Below are positions 36,002 to 45,119 of a DNA stretch of 64,000 nucleotides, piece by piece. Within the stretch, counting starts at the first letter, position 1, and every line of letters begins with the position of its first letter. The position numbers and the translations under genes were made by a program. Below the pieces are notes generated by a model. It had not been told where the DNA came from and did no database searches. It saw nothing but the letters and a program-made list of their open reading frames with translations. Source of the DNA: Rubellimicrobium roseum (GTDB lineage: Bacteria > Pseudomonadota > Alphaproteobacteria > Rhodobacterales > Rhodobacteraceae); contig NZ_VDFV01000002.1 of the NCBI RefSeq assembly GCF_006152145.1, forward strand, positions 290,793 through 354,792, written 5' to 3'.

Positions 36002-39000
36002 CACGCGTGCTCCCGAAGTGAAAGGTCTGCGACGATCCGCTCCGCCTCGTGATCGATCCGCTCGACTACGGGGAAGAACTGGAGCGCTCCCACATCGACC
36101 GGCGAGGCAGCGAGCTGCACCAACGCGGCGCGCAGCGCCGGCGCTTGATCGAGAGCGGCGGCAAGGCGGCAACGCCCTTGGGCCCCAAGTGCCGCATTGA
36201 GACAGAGACGCCAGTCGGGAGCGCTCAACTCCACAGTCGCCACCGATCGGCCCAGGAGCAAGTAACGGGGCACGGCCGGGTCGGTGGGGCGGACGTCGCG
36301 GAACGGATGGAAGCCCTGAAGGCTGGAGCGGCGCACCTCGACGTCCGTAGGCCACAGCAGAGCGGTCGCCGCCGCGTAGGAACTGACGTCGGCAGCCCCC
36401 CCTGGCACCGACCGAGCTAGATGGTCCCGGATACGGCGGCGCCAGCCTCCATGCCGGCTCGCAACGAAGGCGAACTCGCGCACGCCGACACACAGGCCGA
36501 CCCGGCGCTCCAGTTCGCTCCACCCCTCCACCAGATCGAGCATCAGACCATCAAGCGTGGCATCGGTGCCCGGCCGCAGCAGGCGCGTGTTAAGCGAGGC
36601 GACGAAGGCGTGGCTGAGGTCCACACCTCCGCGCCGGCCGAGAGTGGCCGCGACACACTGCCAATGGCGGGCACGGTGGGCATGCGACTCGACCATGCGC
36701 AACTGCTGCACCTGCTCTGCCAGGCTCGGATCGTCCCTGAGTAGAGACAGGACGCGGCGGAGCCCCGGATCGACCAATTCGAGGTCGGTTGGAGCCAGCG
36801 CCGCCTCAACGGCATCAAAAAAGGCGCTAGGCTCTGCCGCGAAGCGCTCGGCGAAGGCCTCGAGCACGCCGGCCCCGCCCAGGGTCGTTTCCGTGATCCA
36901 AATGGTAGCTGTGCCCGTCCCGGAGTCGTCGTGAACGTCGGCCAAAAGGTCATCCGATGTAGCATGACGCGGAGCGGCCGCGATACAGGCCTGCCGCATG
37001 GCCTCGGCCATGGACTCCACGACGAGGCGGCGGATGAAGGCGCCGAAAGCCTGTTGATCGGGAGCGGCGATCTCCCCGGCCAGGGCTCTCAAGCGATCGC
37101 CGACCTGCGGGCTCGCGACAAGGAGTTTGAGGAGGCGAGGCAAGCGCCCGAGTCCACTGGGACTAGCTTCCTCACCGGTTGCTTCGTCTTCACCCACTTC
37201 GTCCTCGTAGGACGCGGCGGGGCGCGCACTGAAAATCGTGTCGATCACGTCGCCCAGCGCATCGTCGATCCGGCCATCCGAGAGCAGGTCGGTAGCGGTC
37301 TCTTCAATAGTCCGCTGGGTCGCGGCTACGTCTGCGAACAGCACTGAGCACAGGATCTCGAAGAGCCAATCGCGCTGGAAGACGTTGATCTCGGGGGAAA
37401 GTGCGGGATCGGTCCGCAGGCGCTCGCGCAGGTAGGAGAGTTTGCAGGCGCGCAATAGATCTGGGGGCAGCCTATTGTCCCAATCTGAGCCCTGGACGGG
37501 TAGCGAGAGGTCCAGCCGAATGCCGTCCACGTCGAGCGCAAAACCCAGGGCGGCTGGGCGGCCATCGTCGCTCAGGAAACGAACGGTCACGGCGGCGTCG
37601 CCGTCAAGCCGGCGGACGTTGGCCTTGGCCTCGCCGGCGAAGCGCCGAACCTGCGCGCTGGCCCGGAAGCGGTGGAGAAAAAACTCGACGCGCGGAACGT
37701 GAGCGCACCAGGCCGAGCGTGGAGAGACAGGCACCGTGATGGCCTCGCCCTGGGGCGCGATATCCGTGCGCCAGACGAGCCTCGCGTTGCTTGAGGGCAG
37801 GGCATCGGTGCGTTTGGCCTGGCACAGGCGCACTGTCCATGGTCGGAAGACGAGCCTCGCGCCCTCCTCGCTGTCGTCGTTGTAGCGGCCGGTGAACTCA
37901 CCGACGAACTCGTGCACCTCGGCATACTCGGTGATCCGTAGGTCCTGCTCGGGCCTGGTAGGGTCCACCGGCACCCAATGCGACAGGGCACCCCGTTCGA
38001 AAGCGAAGCGCCGGGTCACGCGCCCAGGGACGAGTTGGTTGAGTGCTTGGACAATGGGCAGCGCCTCGGTGCGCTCCTCGTGGCGGACCGTCGCAGGGGG
38101 GATCACGATACGGACCTCAGGTAGGCTCAGGTCGCTGAACAGATTATGGGGCACGAAGTCGGGCAGCGGATGCCAGGGCACGTGTAGGTCGAGGCCCGTC
38201 CCGGGACGAGGAAAGGCCAGACGCCAGCCCCGGAACAGCCGCCTCACGAGGGTCGGCACCGCTTCCATGAGGAGGGACCTGGGAGCCTCCCAGAGGAGCG
38301 ACTGGACCACATCTTCGCTCACACCGAGGGCGCCCCTCAGATGACTCTGGAGGCTCGCCAGGGTTGCTTCATCGCCGCGGACGAGGGCCCTCAGGCAGGC
38401 CTTCATCCGATCCCGCACGGCGGCGACGTTGTCGGACGGCGTGTCGAGCGGTCGGCTCAGCACATCCCAGGCCCATGCCCGCTCTCGACCTGCAGCCTCG
38501 GCGGCCAGCCAGTCGAACAGGGCAAAGGTAGCCTGCATTTTGAGGACGTAAGGATTGCGGATAGGCAGGTGCTGAGGAGCGAGTTCGGGATCGAAAAGCC
38601 GCTCATAAGACTGGAATACGGCGCGGTCTCGGCCGTAGTCCGACAGGACCGTGAGCATGATTGGCCGCATCGCCCGATCGCGTCCTGCGCGTCCCTTTCG
38701 CTGGAGGAACGACGCCATGCCACGCGGCGCTTTGTGCTGAATGACCGCGCCGACTTCAGGGTCGTTGAAGCCTACCTCGAGCGCCGCGGTGGCAACCACA
38801 ACGTTGGTGCCCTGCGCGACCCCTCCATCCTGGGAAGTCGTGCGACCGATCAGGAGTCGCTGGGACAGGGGGTGGCCGAGGTCTTCGCAGAGGCGCCACC
38901 GTTGCCCCTCCGCATCGCGCGCCCGATCATCCGCGCCCGCAGCCCGCAACTTAGCGAGGGGGCTGCGCTTCTCATCAGGCCGGCCAAAGATGGTGTAAGC

Positions 39001-40503
39001 CTCGGCGTCCTGGAGGTCGTTGTAGAGGCGGTTCGTCACATCGAGGTCATCGGTAAAGAGGAACGCGCGCCGGCCAAACGCTCCCGAGGCGGGCGCCCCC
39101 GGCGGGTCGAGGACGCGGGGCAGCAGCATTGCCGTCTGGATCGTTGTGGACAGGAGCGAAGTCCGCGCAGCCGGGTCGCCCCGAAGTACGATTTGATACT
39201 CCGCGCCGCGTTCTTCAAACTCCTCGGCCGCTGGTGTCACCTCCGCCACGCGCTCGGGCATAGCCCCGGTGAGATCAGAGAAGAACCGATTCGCCTCCTC
39301 CAGGGTTGCAGATAAGCCCGCCCAATGCAGGGGCCGGCCCAAGAGGTACCGCCACCGCCTGAAGGTGAGAGCGGCCTGCGCGCCGCTGGTGCCTTCGTAG
39401 GTGTGCACCTCGTCGAGAAGGGCCAAAAAGGGCTTTCGGGCGCTTCCGACGCCAAACACCCCGCGCATCCAATGGTCAGATAGGCGCTGGTTCAGGATCT
39501 CGGTGGTGGTGAACAGGATGTCCGGCGGCTCGCGCTGAATGCGCTTGCGGGTCAGGGCAATGTGCGACTCGCTGGCGATGGTCCCGCAACCTGGACGCGC
39601 GCAGTGGAGTCGCTCAACGCCCGCCTGGAGGTCGACGGCCCGCCACAGCATGTCGTCCTTGCATTCCGGGCATCGAAGCCAGGGGCAGACGTGATCGCGG
39701 CCACGCCGCGGCCAGCCATGGCGCTCGACATCCTCGACGGCGGCTCGGCTCGGTGTGGAGCTAAACAGCGCGCCGATGCGCAGGGGCCTCCGGCCATGGG
39801 CAGTCAGGGCCGCGTCGATGGCGCGGGCCATGCTAAAGGCCTCAGCGAACTGGTCCTTTAGGAGTTCAATTCGAGGATACACGGCCACGGCCTTGACCCA
39901 GGAGTCGGAACCGATGGCCTCACCGATCCGGAGCATCGCGGGAAGATAGAAGGCGATTGTCTTGCCGCTCCCGGTTCCAGCCGTCACGATTGTACCGCCG
40001 TCGTCGGGCGAATCCACGAGCCGGAGTGTGGCCCTCTCTTGGAAGGCTGCGAGGCGCAGGCCAGGCCGGCCAGTCAGGGCATCCCATAAGGCACGTCGCA
40101 AGGCGTTGGGAGCGATCCGCCCGCCGCGCGCGGCAAGGATGGCCGAGGGTTCTAAGTCGCGCCGAGGGAAGCGACGAGGCCGTCGGTCGACGCGGAAGTC
40201 CGCGACGAGGTGAGGTGCCTCCTGCCAAGGTCGACCCTTAAAGAGTTGCCGGTTCGCCACTAGAAGGCGCACCGCTTCGGCAAAGCGCGAGCGATAAAGG
40301 CGCCCCTGGGCGCCGCTGAGTTCGAGCAACAGCTTTGAATCAATCAACTCCTCGAGCACATCCTCCGCCTGGTCGGCTTGCGGGCAAAGGGCCGAGGCCT
40401 CGGAAGCAGTCAGGCCCCCCCCGGTGAAGCCCCACCGAAGCGAGCGCATTTCAAGCGTCTCGATCTGATCCAGGAGGGCCATGGCCCTGGGAGAGGGTGA
40501 CAT
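36001..40503 (-). CDS. dpdJ: DpdJ, large DEAD/DEAH-box helicase
   Basis: 1,500 residues. Superfamily 2 helicase: Walker A TAGTGSGKT (174-182), a DEVH box in LLDEVHTYEGTSGAQAAL, SAT motif in LSATLEEANRFF, and motif VI QRKGRAGRDRAMRP. A four-Cys zinc module (CPWLRCPECK and CARPGC) is inserted between motifs I and II. The long C-terminal half (about 800 residues) contains no recognisable catalytic motif apart from a possible MrfA/DUF1998-like region (TIWITETTLGGAGVLEAF). The ATG at 40503 is preferred over the longer open frame because it follows the dpdI stop by eight bases. Presumed translocase of the restriction part. Confidence 0.92.
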   Translation of the reverse strand: MSPSPRAMALLDQIETLEMRSLRWGFTGGGLTASEASALCPQADQAEDVLEELIDSKLLLELSGAQGRLYRSRFAEAVRLLVANRQLFKGRPWQEAPHLVADFRVDRRPRRFPRRDLEPSAILAARGGRIAPNALRRALWDALTGRPGLRLAAFQERATLRLVDSPDDGGTIVTAGTGSGKTIAFYLPAMLRIGEAIGSDSWVKAVAVYPRIELLKDQFAEAFSMARAIDAALTAHGRRPLRIGALFSSTPSRAAVEDVERHGWPRRGRDHVCPWLRCPECKDDMLWRAVDLQAGVERLHCARPGCGTIASESHIALTRKRIQREPPDILFTTTEILNQRLSDHWMRGVFGVGSARKPFLALLDEVHTYEGTSGAQAALTFRRWRYLLGRPLHWAGLSATLEEANRFFSDLTGAMPERVAEVTPAAEEFEERGAEYQIVLRGDPAARTSLLSTTIQTAMLLPRVLDPPGAPASGAFGRRAFLFTDDLDVTNRLYNDLQDAEAYTIFGRPDEKRSPLAKLRAAGADDRARDAEGQRWRLCEDLGHPLSQRLLIGRTTSQDGGVAQGTNVVVATAALEVGFNDPEVGAVIQHKAPRGMASFLQRKGRAGRDRAMRPIMLTVLSDYGRDRAVFQSYERLFDPELAPQHLPIRNPYVLKMQATFALFDWLAAEAAGRERAWAWDVLSRPLDTPSDNVAAVRDRMKACLRALVRGDEATLASLQSHLRGALGVSEDVVQSLLWEAPRSLLMEAVPTLVRRLFRGWRLAFPRPGTGLDLHVPWHPLPDFVPHNLFSDLSLPEVRIVIPPATVRHEERTEALPIVQALNQLVPGRVTRRFAFERGALSHWVPVDPTRPEQDLRITEYAEVHEFVGEFTGRYNDDSEEGARLVFRPWTVRLCQAKRTDALPSSNARLVWRTDIAPQGEAITVPVSPRSAWCAHVPRVEFFLHRFRASAQVRRFAGEAKANVRRLDGDAAVTVRFLSDDGRPAALGFALDVDGIRLDLSLPVQGSDWDNRLPPDLLRACKLSYLRERLRTDPALSPEINVFQRDWLFEILCSVLFADVAATQRTIEETATDLLSDGRIDDALGDVIDTIFSARPAASYEDEVGEDEATGEEASPSGLGRLPRLLKLLVASPQVGDRLRALAGEIAAPDQQAFGAFIRRLVVESMAEAMRQACIAAAPRHATSDDLLADVHDDSGTGTATIWITETTLGGAGVLEAFAERFAAEPSAFFDAVEAALAPTDLELVDPGLRRVLSLLRDDPSLAEQVQQLRMVESHAHRARHWQCVAATLGRRGGVDLSHAFVASLNTRLLRPGTDATLDGLMLDLVEGWSELERRVGLCVGVREFAFVASRHGGWRRRIRDHLARSVPGGAADVSSYAAATALLWPTDVEVRRSSLQGFHPFRDVRPTDPAVPRYLLLGRSVATVELSAPDWRLCLNAALGAQGRCRLAAALDQAPALRAALVQLAASPVDVGALQFFPVVERIDHEAERIVADLSLREHA

Positions 40504-40511
40504 TACCGCGC

Positions 40512-41225
40512 CTATAAGATGCGAATGCGGAACGCGCCCAGAAGGTTGCGACCCTCCAACCAAGTGCGAACCTCGCCCGAGAAGGCACTCAAGGAAGCGC
40601 CCTCATTGCCGCAGGAGCGTAGGAAGCCGATAACCGCTGGCGGGATGTCGTCGGCTGTGAGTTCATTCCAGGCGGCGCGCTGGTCCGACACGAGCTGGGC
40701 CAACTCCCGGTTTGCAGCATTCGGATCCGTAGGAAGCGCCTGGGACAGCGCCGTAGTGCGGTTTCTGCAGTTAAGGATGCGGGTGACGCCTGCCCTGAGC
40801 GGGGGCAGTCGACCCAGAGTCTGTAGGACCTCGTCGGAGGCGACAGTGGCCTGGGCTAGGACGTGAGCCCGCCATGCCTTCTCCGCTGTCTGGCGTGCGG
40901 CATCCGCGATGCCCTTGAGACGATCCGTGAACTCGTACTTTAGGTTGAACGAAGGGTCCGCGAGCCCGGCGGGGTTTTCCTTAACAACCGCCTTCAAGCC
41001 CTGCGCACGTTCGACGAGTGGAGCTGGGTGAGTTGGCCTGAATGACACAGCCACTCCCGCCGCTTCTAGGCGCCGCAGCGCGCTTCGCTGCTCGGCCAGC
41101 GCTGCGGCTGCCTGACGCACCTGGCCCGCCCGGGTGCGGAGCATGTCCGCCTCAGCCGCAGCCTTCTTGAGAGACTGGTGCCGGGAGATCTTGGCCGCGA
41201 GGGCCGATGCGCGCTCAAGCAACAC
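40512..41225 (-). CDS. dpdI: DpdI, small helical Dpd protein
   Basis: 237 residues starting at a GTG that overlaps the dpdH stop by 11 bases. Strongly helical, with a probable coiled coil in the first about 60 residues (SLKKAAAEADMLRTRAGQVR) and no catalytic motif. Assigned from position between the DpdH ATPase and DpdJ helicase and from size. It may be a structural adaptor of the DpdH complex. Function is unknown in the family. Confidence 0.75.
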   Translation of the reverse strand: MLLERASALAAKISRHQSLKKAAAEADMLRTRAGQVRQAAAALAEQRSALRRLEAAGVAVSFRPTHPAPLVERAQGLKAVVKENPAGLADPSFNLKYEFTDRLKGIADAARQTAEKAWRAHVLAQATVASDEVLQTLGRLPPLRAGVTRILNCRNRTTALSQALPTDPNAANRELAQLVSDQRAAWNELTADDIPPAVIGFLRSCGNEGASLSAFSGEVRTWLEGRNLLGAFRIRIL

Positions 41226-44200
41226 GACTGGGCTCTCCTTGCATGGTCAACGCCGTGAGGTCCTCAACAATCGCTCCGAGGTCTTTCTCCAGGCTCTCGA
41301 GGCTGCGTGCCACGTCGGCCGCTCCGGCCGACTGCCCCACCCCATCCTGCTCGAGGTTGCGCTCCACCGCGTCCAGGAACTGCGTCGCCACTTGGCGCAG
41401 CGCGGTTCCTGCCTCCACAGCGTTGGCCCGGCCACGACCGAACTGGGGCAGAGCGGCGACTGGGTCCTCCAAGCGGGCCAGTTGGCGAGCGGCGGCGATC
41501 GCGTCGTCGTACTGGGTGGTCTTGAACCGATCGAGGGCCTCGACCAGCGCTCGCCTTGTATTCTCCGTGCTAATTCCAGCGTCGAACGTCTGCTGTCTGG
41601 CATCGTCTAAAGCGGCGATGATGGCGGCGCGCGGGGTCGAGGATCCAAAGGCCGCCTCCATGTCGGCCAGCCATGTCAGCCGCACATCGCGCTCGGCCAC
41701 GACGGCGGCGCTCAAGTTCATCGCCACCTCCCGGTAAAGCGTGGCGACCTTGTCGACGTTGTCTCCAGGATCGAGGTCGAGATGCCATTTGCTGGCCCGC
41801 AATGCCCGCACCGGGCTCAGCGCCCGAAGCGGGTCGAGCATCGCGCCTGCCCGTCCACCCTTCAGGCTTGACGCCTGGGCCCGAACAACCCCCACTAGGT
41901 GTTCGCGTTCCCGCGACAGCTTGGCAAACAGGTTGCGCAGGTCACGGGTCGAGGCTGCGGGATCGCTAGGTAGGCCGTCGAAGACGGCGTCGATAATGTC
42001 AGCGGCCGTAGCGTCCGCCTTGATCTTGCCGCCGATCGCTGCGGCCACGCAGAGGAGTTGGAGGGCGCCAGCCGCCTGGTTCCAGCGAGGCGTCGGGGCA
42101 ACTAAGTGGCGCAGCTGACGCACAACTTCGGCTGACCATCCATCAAGGCAGTCGAGGAACGCCGCAAGCGCTCGGTCTCCTCCCTCGAAGTGCCATCGGA
42201 ACTGATCCTGCGCCGCGCGCAGAAGACCTTGCAGCGCCGTGCCTGTCTTAGCGTCGGCTGCGATCTCCATCTGCACCCCGGCGCGACTGGACGCCCTAGT
42301 CGACTGTCGCACGAAACTGATGCTGGTCCGTTTGAAGGCGCCGGCCCCCCCTGCGAAGTCAGCGCGAGCCATTCCCAACATGTCCCAGTCGATCGCATCT
42401 GCGATGGCTGGAAAGAGCAGGTCGCGTAACCGCACGGCAACCCTCTCGTTAAGTAGGCCACCGCGAATCCAAGACTCGATCGCCTCGTCGTCGGGGTTGA
42501 CGGTACGCGGCTGTCCTTGCCCGGGCGTGATAACGGGGGCTGACGGGGTGGACGGAGTAGTCGGGGCGAGAGCATCCGGGATCGGTGGGATGCTAAAAAC
42601 CTCACGGAATCGGCGAGGCAATTCGACGATCCGCCCTGTGCCGTCATAGATCTCCAAGGCCGCGATCCAGCGGGGCGCGGCTTGGGCGTCCTTGGCTTGC
42701 AAGGCGCTCTCGACAGAAACCGGGAGCTTCGCCCCACCCACCTTCTCAAGAAGCCGAGGTGATGGATAGGCGCCCGCCTCGATGTCCGGCGCGAAGTTGT
42801 CCAGCACCTCCACTAAGAGGTCGTTTTGTAGGATACGGGGGTTGAAGCTGGCCGGCATGCTCCGATCGACCCTCGAAGCGAGGTTCGTGAGCGCGCGCTC
42901 GGTGAACGGATAGAGACCATAGCCATCTACTTCCCCGAAGGTCGCGTGGCAGGTGCTCACGTGAGGACAGTTCGGGCAGACCGAGGGCGCTGCCTCGCCA
43001 GGCGCCGCGCCCTCGCTCCAGTTACCAATTCGCTCGCGCCCCAAACGCGCTGCGTTTAGGTAGCGCGCCGCGAACTCCGACAGCGCCCGTGGCGTGACGC
43101 CCTGCCCCTCGGACCGGCCCGCGGATTGATCCATGTCGACGATGTGGGTTGTGCGCATGTAGGCTGTTTCGGCCACGCTGGCGAAGAAGCCCGTCGTCAC
43201 CGCGATGGCGGTGCGCATCCGGCACTGGCGATCGTCCCCTTGCGCCGTGATCGCTTGGAGCAGCGCGCGGTCGATGCCCTGAAGGCGCGCGAACTCTTCG
43301 ACGAGGAGCACGAGTTCCTTGCCTTGCGCTTTGAGATGCGCTCGCAGGCGCATCATCAGTTCCTCGATGCGGTCGCCCGAGAAACTAAGCGTCCGCGCCA
43401 CAGCCCGGTCCAAGTTGCGGTTGATGATCTCTATTGCGAGCGACGTGTTCGTGGCGGGATCAAGGTCGATCAACTCCAGCGCGTCTTTGGCGAGCTTGGT
43501 AGCGTGCACGAAGTCCAGGCCACCCAGCGCAAGGTCGTTGACGGCAAAGTCGCGGCGGCGCTCTGGCCGGTCCTTGGCGTTTGACTCGGCGAAGATGTGG
43601 TCCACGATCTCGCCAATAACCCCACCGTCTCCAAGGAAGTGCGCCTGGCGCATGTAGGGGTCCTGGATGAGGTGTGGCAGGGAGTCGAGCAACTCCGCCT
43701 CCAGTTCGTCGGCTTCACGTCTAGGCTGATCCTCGCGGATGGCTTGGGCGAGGTGGTTGAGTAACTCGTGCTTGCGCGCGTCCCTGCTCATTAGGCCGTC
43801 GCCGGCTGCATTGAAGGTGTCGAGAAAGCTCTGCTGCTGATCCACCGGTAAGCGGCCGATCAGGTCGCGGACGATTGCCCGCAGGCTTGTCCCGGACTTG
43901 CGGACGACGAGCAGCATACGCTGGTCGTCGTCGCGCAGGTGAAGCCGCATCCAGTGGACGAGGTGCGACTTGCCCGACCCGGTCTCACCCAGGATAACGG
44001 CAAGCGCATGGGGCCGATCCTCGCGTAGGAAATCAGCAAGAAACTCCGCCGGGCTCAGGTTCGACCAGGCAGCGTCACCGATCTCCTGGAATGACTTGCC
44101 CACGGGACCAGTCACCCGCAGTTCCCAGTCGCTGTGAACGGCGCGGAACACCCCGTCCGAGATGTGCTCGGCGAACGGGTTGATGACTTGGCGGACCTCG

Positions 44201-44229
44201 CTGGGCGTCCAGCACAGCACGTTGCGCAT
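41215..44229 (-). CDS. dpdH: DpdH, P-loop ATPase
   Basis: 1,004 residues. Walker A GETGSGKS (81-88), Walker B-like ELVLLVEEFARLQGID near residue 310, and a CxxC...C cluster (CPNCPHVSTC) near residue 425. N-terminal TPSEVRQVINPFAEHISDGV is typical of this group, which resembles large STAND-like or phage-resistance ATPases such as BrxC/PglY. The C-terminal third is helical. The ATG at 44229 overlaps the dpdG stop by one base; an in-frame start seven codons upstream is less likely. A central component of the Dpd restriction set. Confidence 0.88.
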   Translation of the reverse strand: MRNVLCWTPSEVRQVINPFAEHISDGVFRAVHSDWELRVTGPVGKSFQEIGDAAWSNLSPAEFLADFLREDRPHALAVILGETGSGKSHLVHWMRLHLRDDDQRMLLVVRKSGTSLRAIVRDLIGRLPVDQQQSFLDTFNAAGDGLMSRDARKHELLNHLAQAIREDQPRREADELEAELLDSLPHLIQDPYMRQAHFLGDGGVIGEIVDHIFAESNAKDRPERRRDFAVNDLALGGLDFVHATKLAKDALELIDLDPATNTSLAIEIINRNLDRAVARTLSFSGDRIEELMMRLRAHLKAQGKELVLLVEEFARLQGIDRALLQAITAQGDDRQCRMRTAIAVTTGFFASVAETAYMRTTHIVDMDQSAGRSEGQGVTPRALSEFAARYLNAARLGRERIGNWSEGAAPGEAAPSVCPNCPHVSTCHATFGEVDGYGLYPFTERALTNLASRVDRSMPASFNPRILQNDLLVEVLDNFAPDIEAGAYPSPRLLEKVGGAKLPVSVESALQAKDAQAAPRWIAALEIYDGTGRIVELPRRFREVFSIPPIPDALAPTTPSTPSAPVITPGQGQPRTVNPDDEAIESWIRGGLLNERVAVRLRDLLFPAIADAIDWDMLGMARADFAGGAGAFKRTSISFVRQSTRASSRAGVQMEIAADAKTGTALQGLLRAAQDQFRWHFEGGDRALAAFLDCLDGWSAEVVRQLRHLVAPTPRWNQAAGALQLLCVAAAIGGKIKADATAADIIDAVFDGLPSDPAASTRDLRNLFAKLSREREHLVGVVRAQASSLKGGRAGAMLDPLRALSPVRALRASKWHLDLDPGDNVDKVATLYREVAMNLSAAVVAERDVRLTWLADMEAAFGSSTPRAAIIAALDDARQQTFDAGISTENTRRALVEALDRFKTTQYDDAIAAARQLARLEDPVAALPQFGRGRANAVEAGTALRQVATQFLDAVERNLEQDGVGQSAGAADVARSLESLEKDLGAIVEDLTALTMQGEPSRVA

Positions 44230-45119
44230 CACTTGACCCTTCCATTCCAAACACGGCTGACCCGCTCCTGAGACAAGCCGAAGTCGAGGACGCGTGGACG
44301 CGCATCGGCCACAGCCTCCAGCGTGATCATACCTCGGTCGGCTAAGCGCCGTAGGGCCAGGCTGGTCGCCATGGACATCCGATCGGGATCAGCCCTCTCA
44401 GTGCACATCGCTTCTAGGGCCTCCCGCGCCCAGCCGCCCTCAAGAACGGGAAGGATGCGGCTCAACTTCGCGAGAAAGAATTCAATGTCGAGCGCGGCCT
44501 CTTCTCCAAAGGTCGCCGGCAGCGCCCTCATGATGGCTGCGCTCGGATCGGGAACGACCCGGCGCGTGCGACCGTCCCCCGTCAGACTCGCAAGGCCCAG
44601 GAAACGCGCCCAGTAAAGCAGGTTCTGGTACCGGCTCGTGCTAGTTAGGTCGACGCGGCCGGCATTCTCACCCAGGTCCCGGCGCAGCATGTCCTGCGGC
44701 CCCTGACTGAAGTCCAAAGGATGGAGCGGACTTTTGGTGAGTAGCCATGCCAAACCCAAAGCGACGCCGCGTTGGCCAGTGCTTTTTGCTCTTTCCGGCT
44801 CGAGGAAGATGGACAACATGAAGCGCCGCAAGTCGTCCTCTACGACGCTGCGACGCCCGCCGTCAGGACGGGCCGCGTCGCTAAGCTTAAGATAGCCGTC
44901 CACCTCTTCGATCAGGCCGAGGCCCTTGGCCTCTTGGAGGGCATTTGTGAACAGAGCGGTTGATCCCTCCTCCTCGTCGCCCCGTCGGCTGAGCGAGGGA
45001 GGCGTGGCGCATGCCTCGAGCCGGTCGCGCGGTTCGCGGCCCTGGCCTGCCGCTGCAAGCGCGGCGTAGAGGCTAAAAAGGCGGCTAGGCACCGCTTCAA
45101 CCGTGGTGACGACACTCAT
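44229..45119 (-). CDS. dpdG: DpdG, Dpd system protein of unknown activity
   Basis: 296 residues, mostly helical, with possible winged-helix segments (LGLIEEVDGYLKLSD; MATSLALRRLADRGMITLEA) like the middle and C-terminal parts of DNA-binding adaptors. It overlaps dpdF by 4 bp (ATGA) and dpdH by one base, so it is tightly coupled to the ATPase. In layout it recalls BrxB- or MukE-like partners placed before a large ATPase, but that comparison is inference. Assigned to DpdG from size and order. Confidence 0.8.
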   Translation of the reverse strand: MSVVTTVEAVPSRLFSLYAALAAAGQGREPRDRLEACATPPSLSRRGDEEEGSTALFTNALQEAKGLGLIEEVDGYLKLSDAARPDGGRRSVVEDDLRRFMLSIFLEPERAKSTGQRGVALGLAWLLTKSPLHPLDFSQGPQDMLRRDLGENAGRVDLTSTSRYQNLLYWARFLGLASLTGDGRTRRVVPDPSAAIMRALPATFGEEAALDIEFFLAKLSRILPVLEGGWAREALEAMCTERADPDRMSMATSLALRRLADRGMITLEAVADARPRVLDFGLSQERVSRVWNGRVK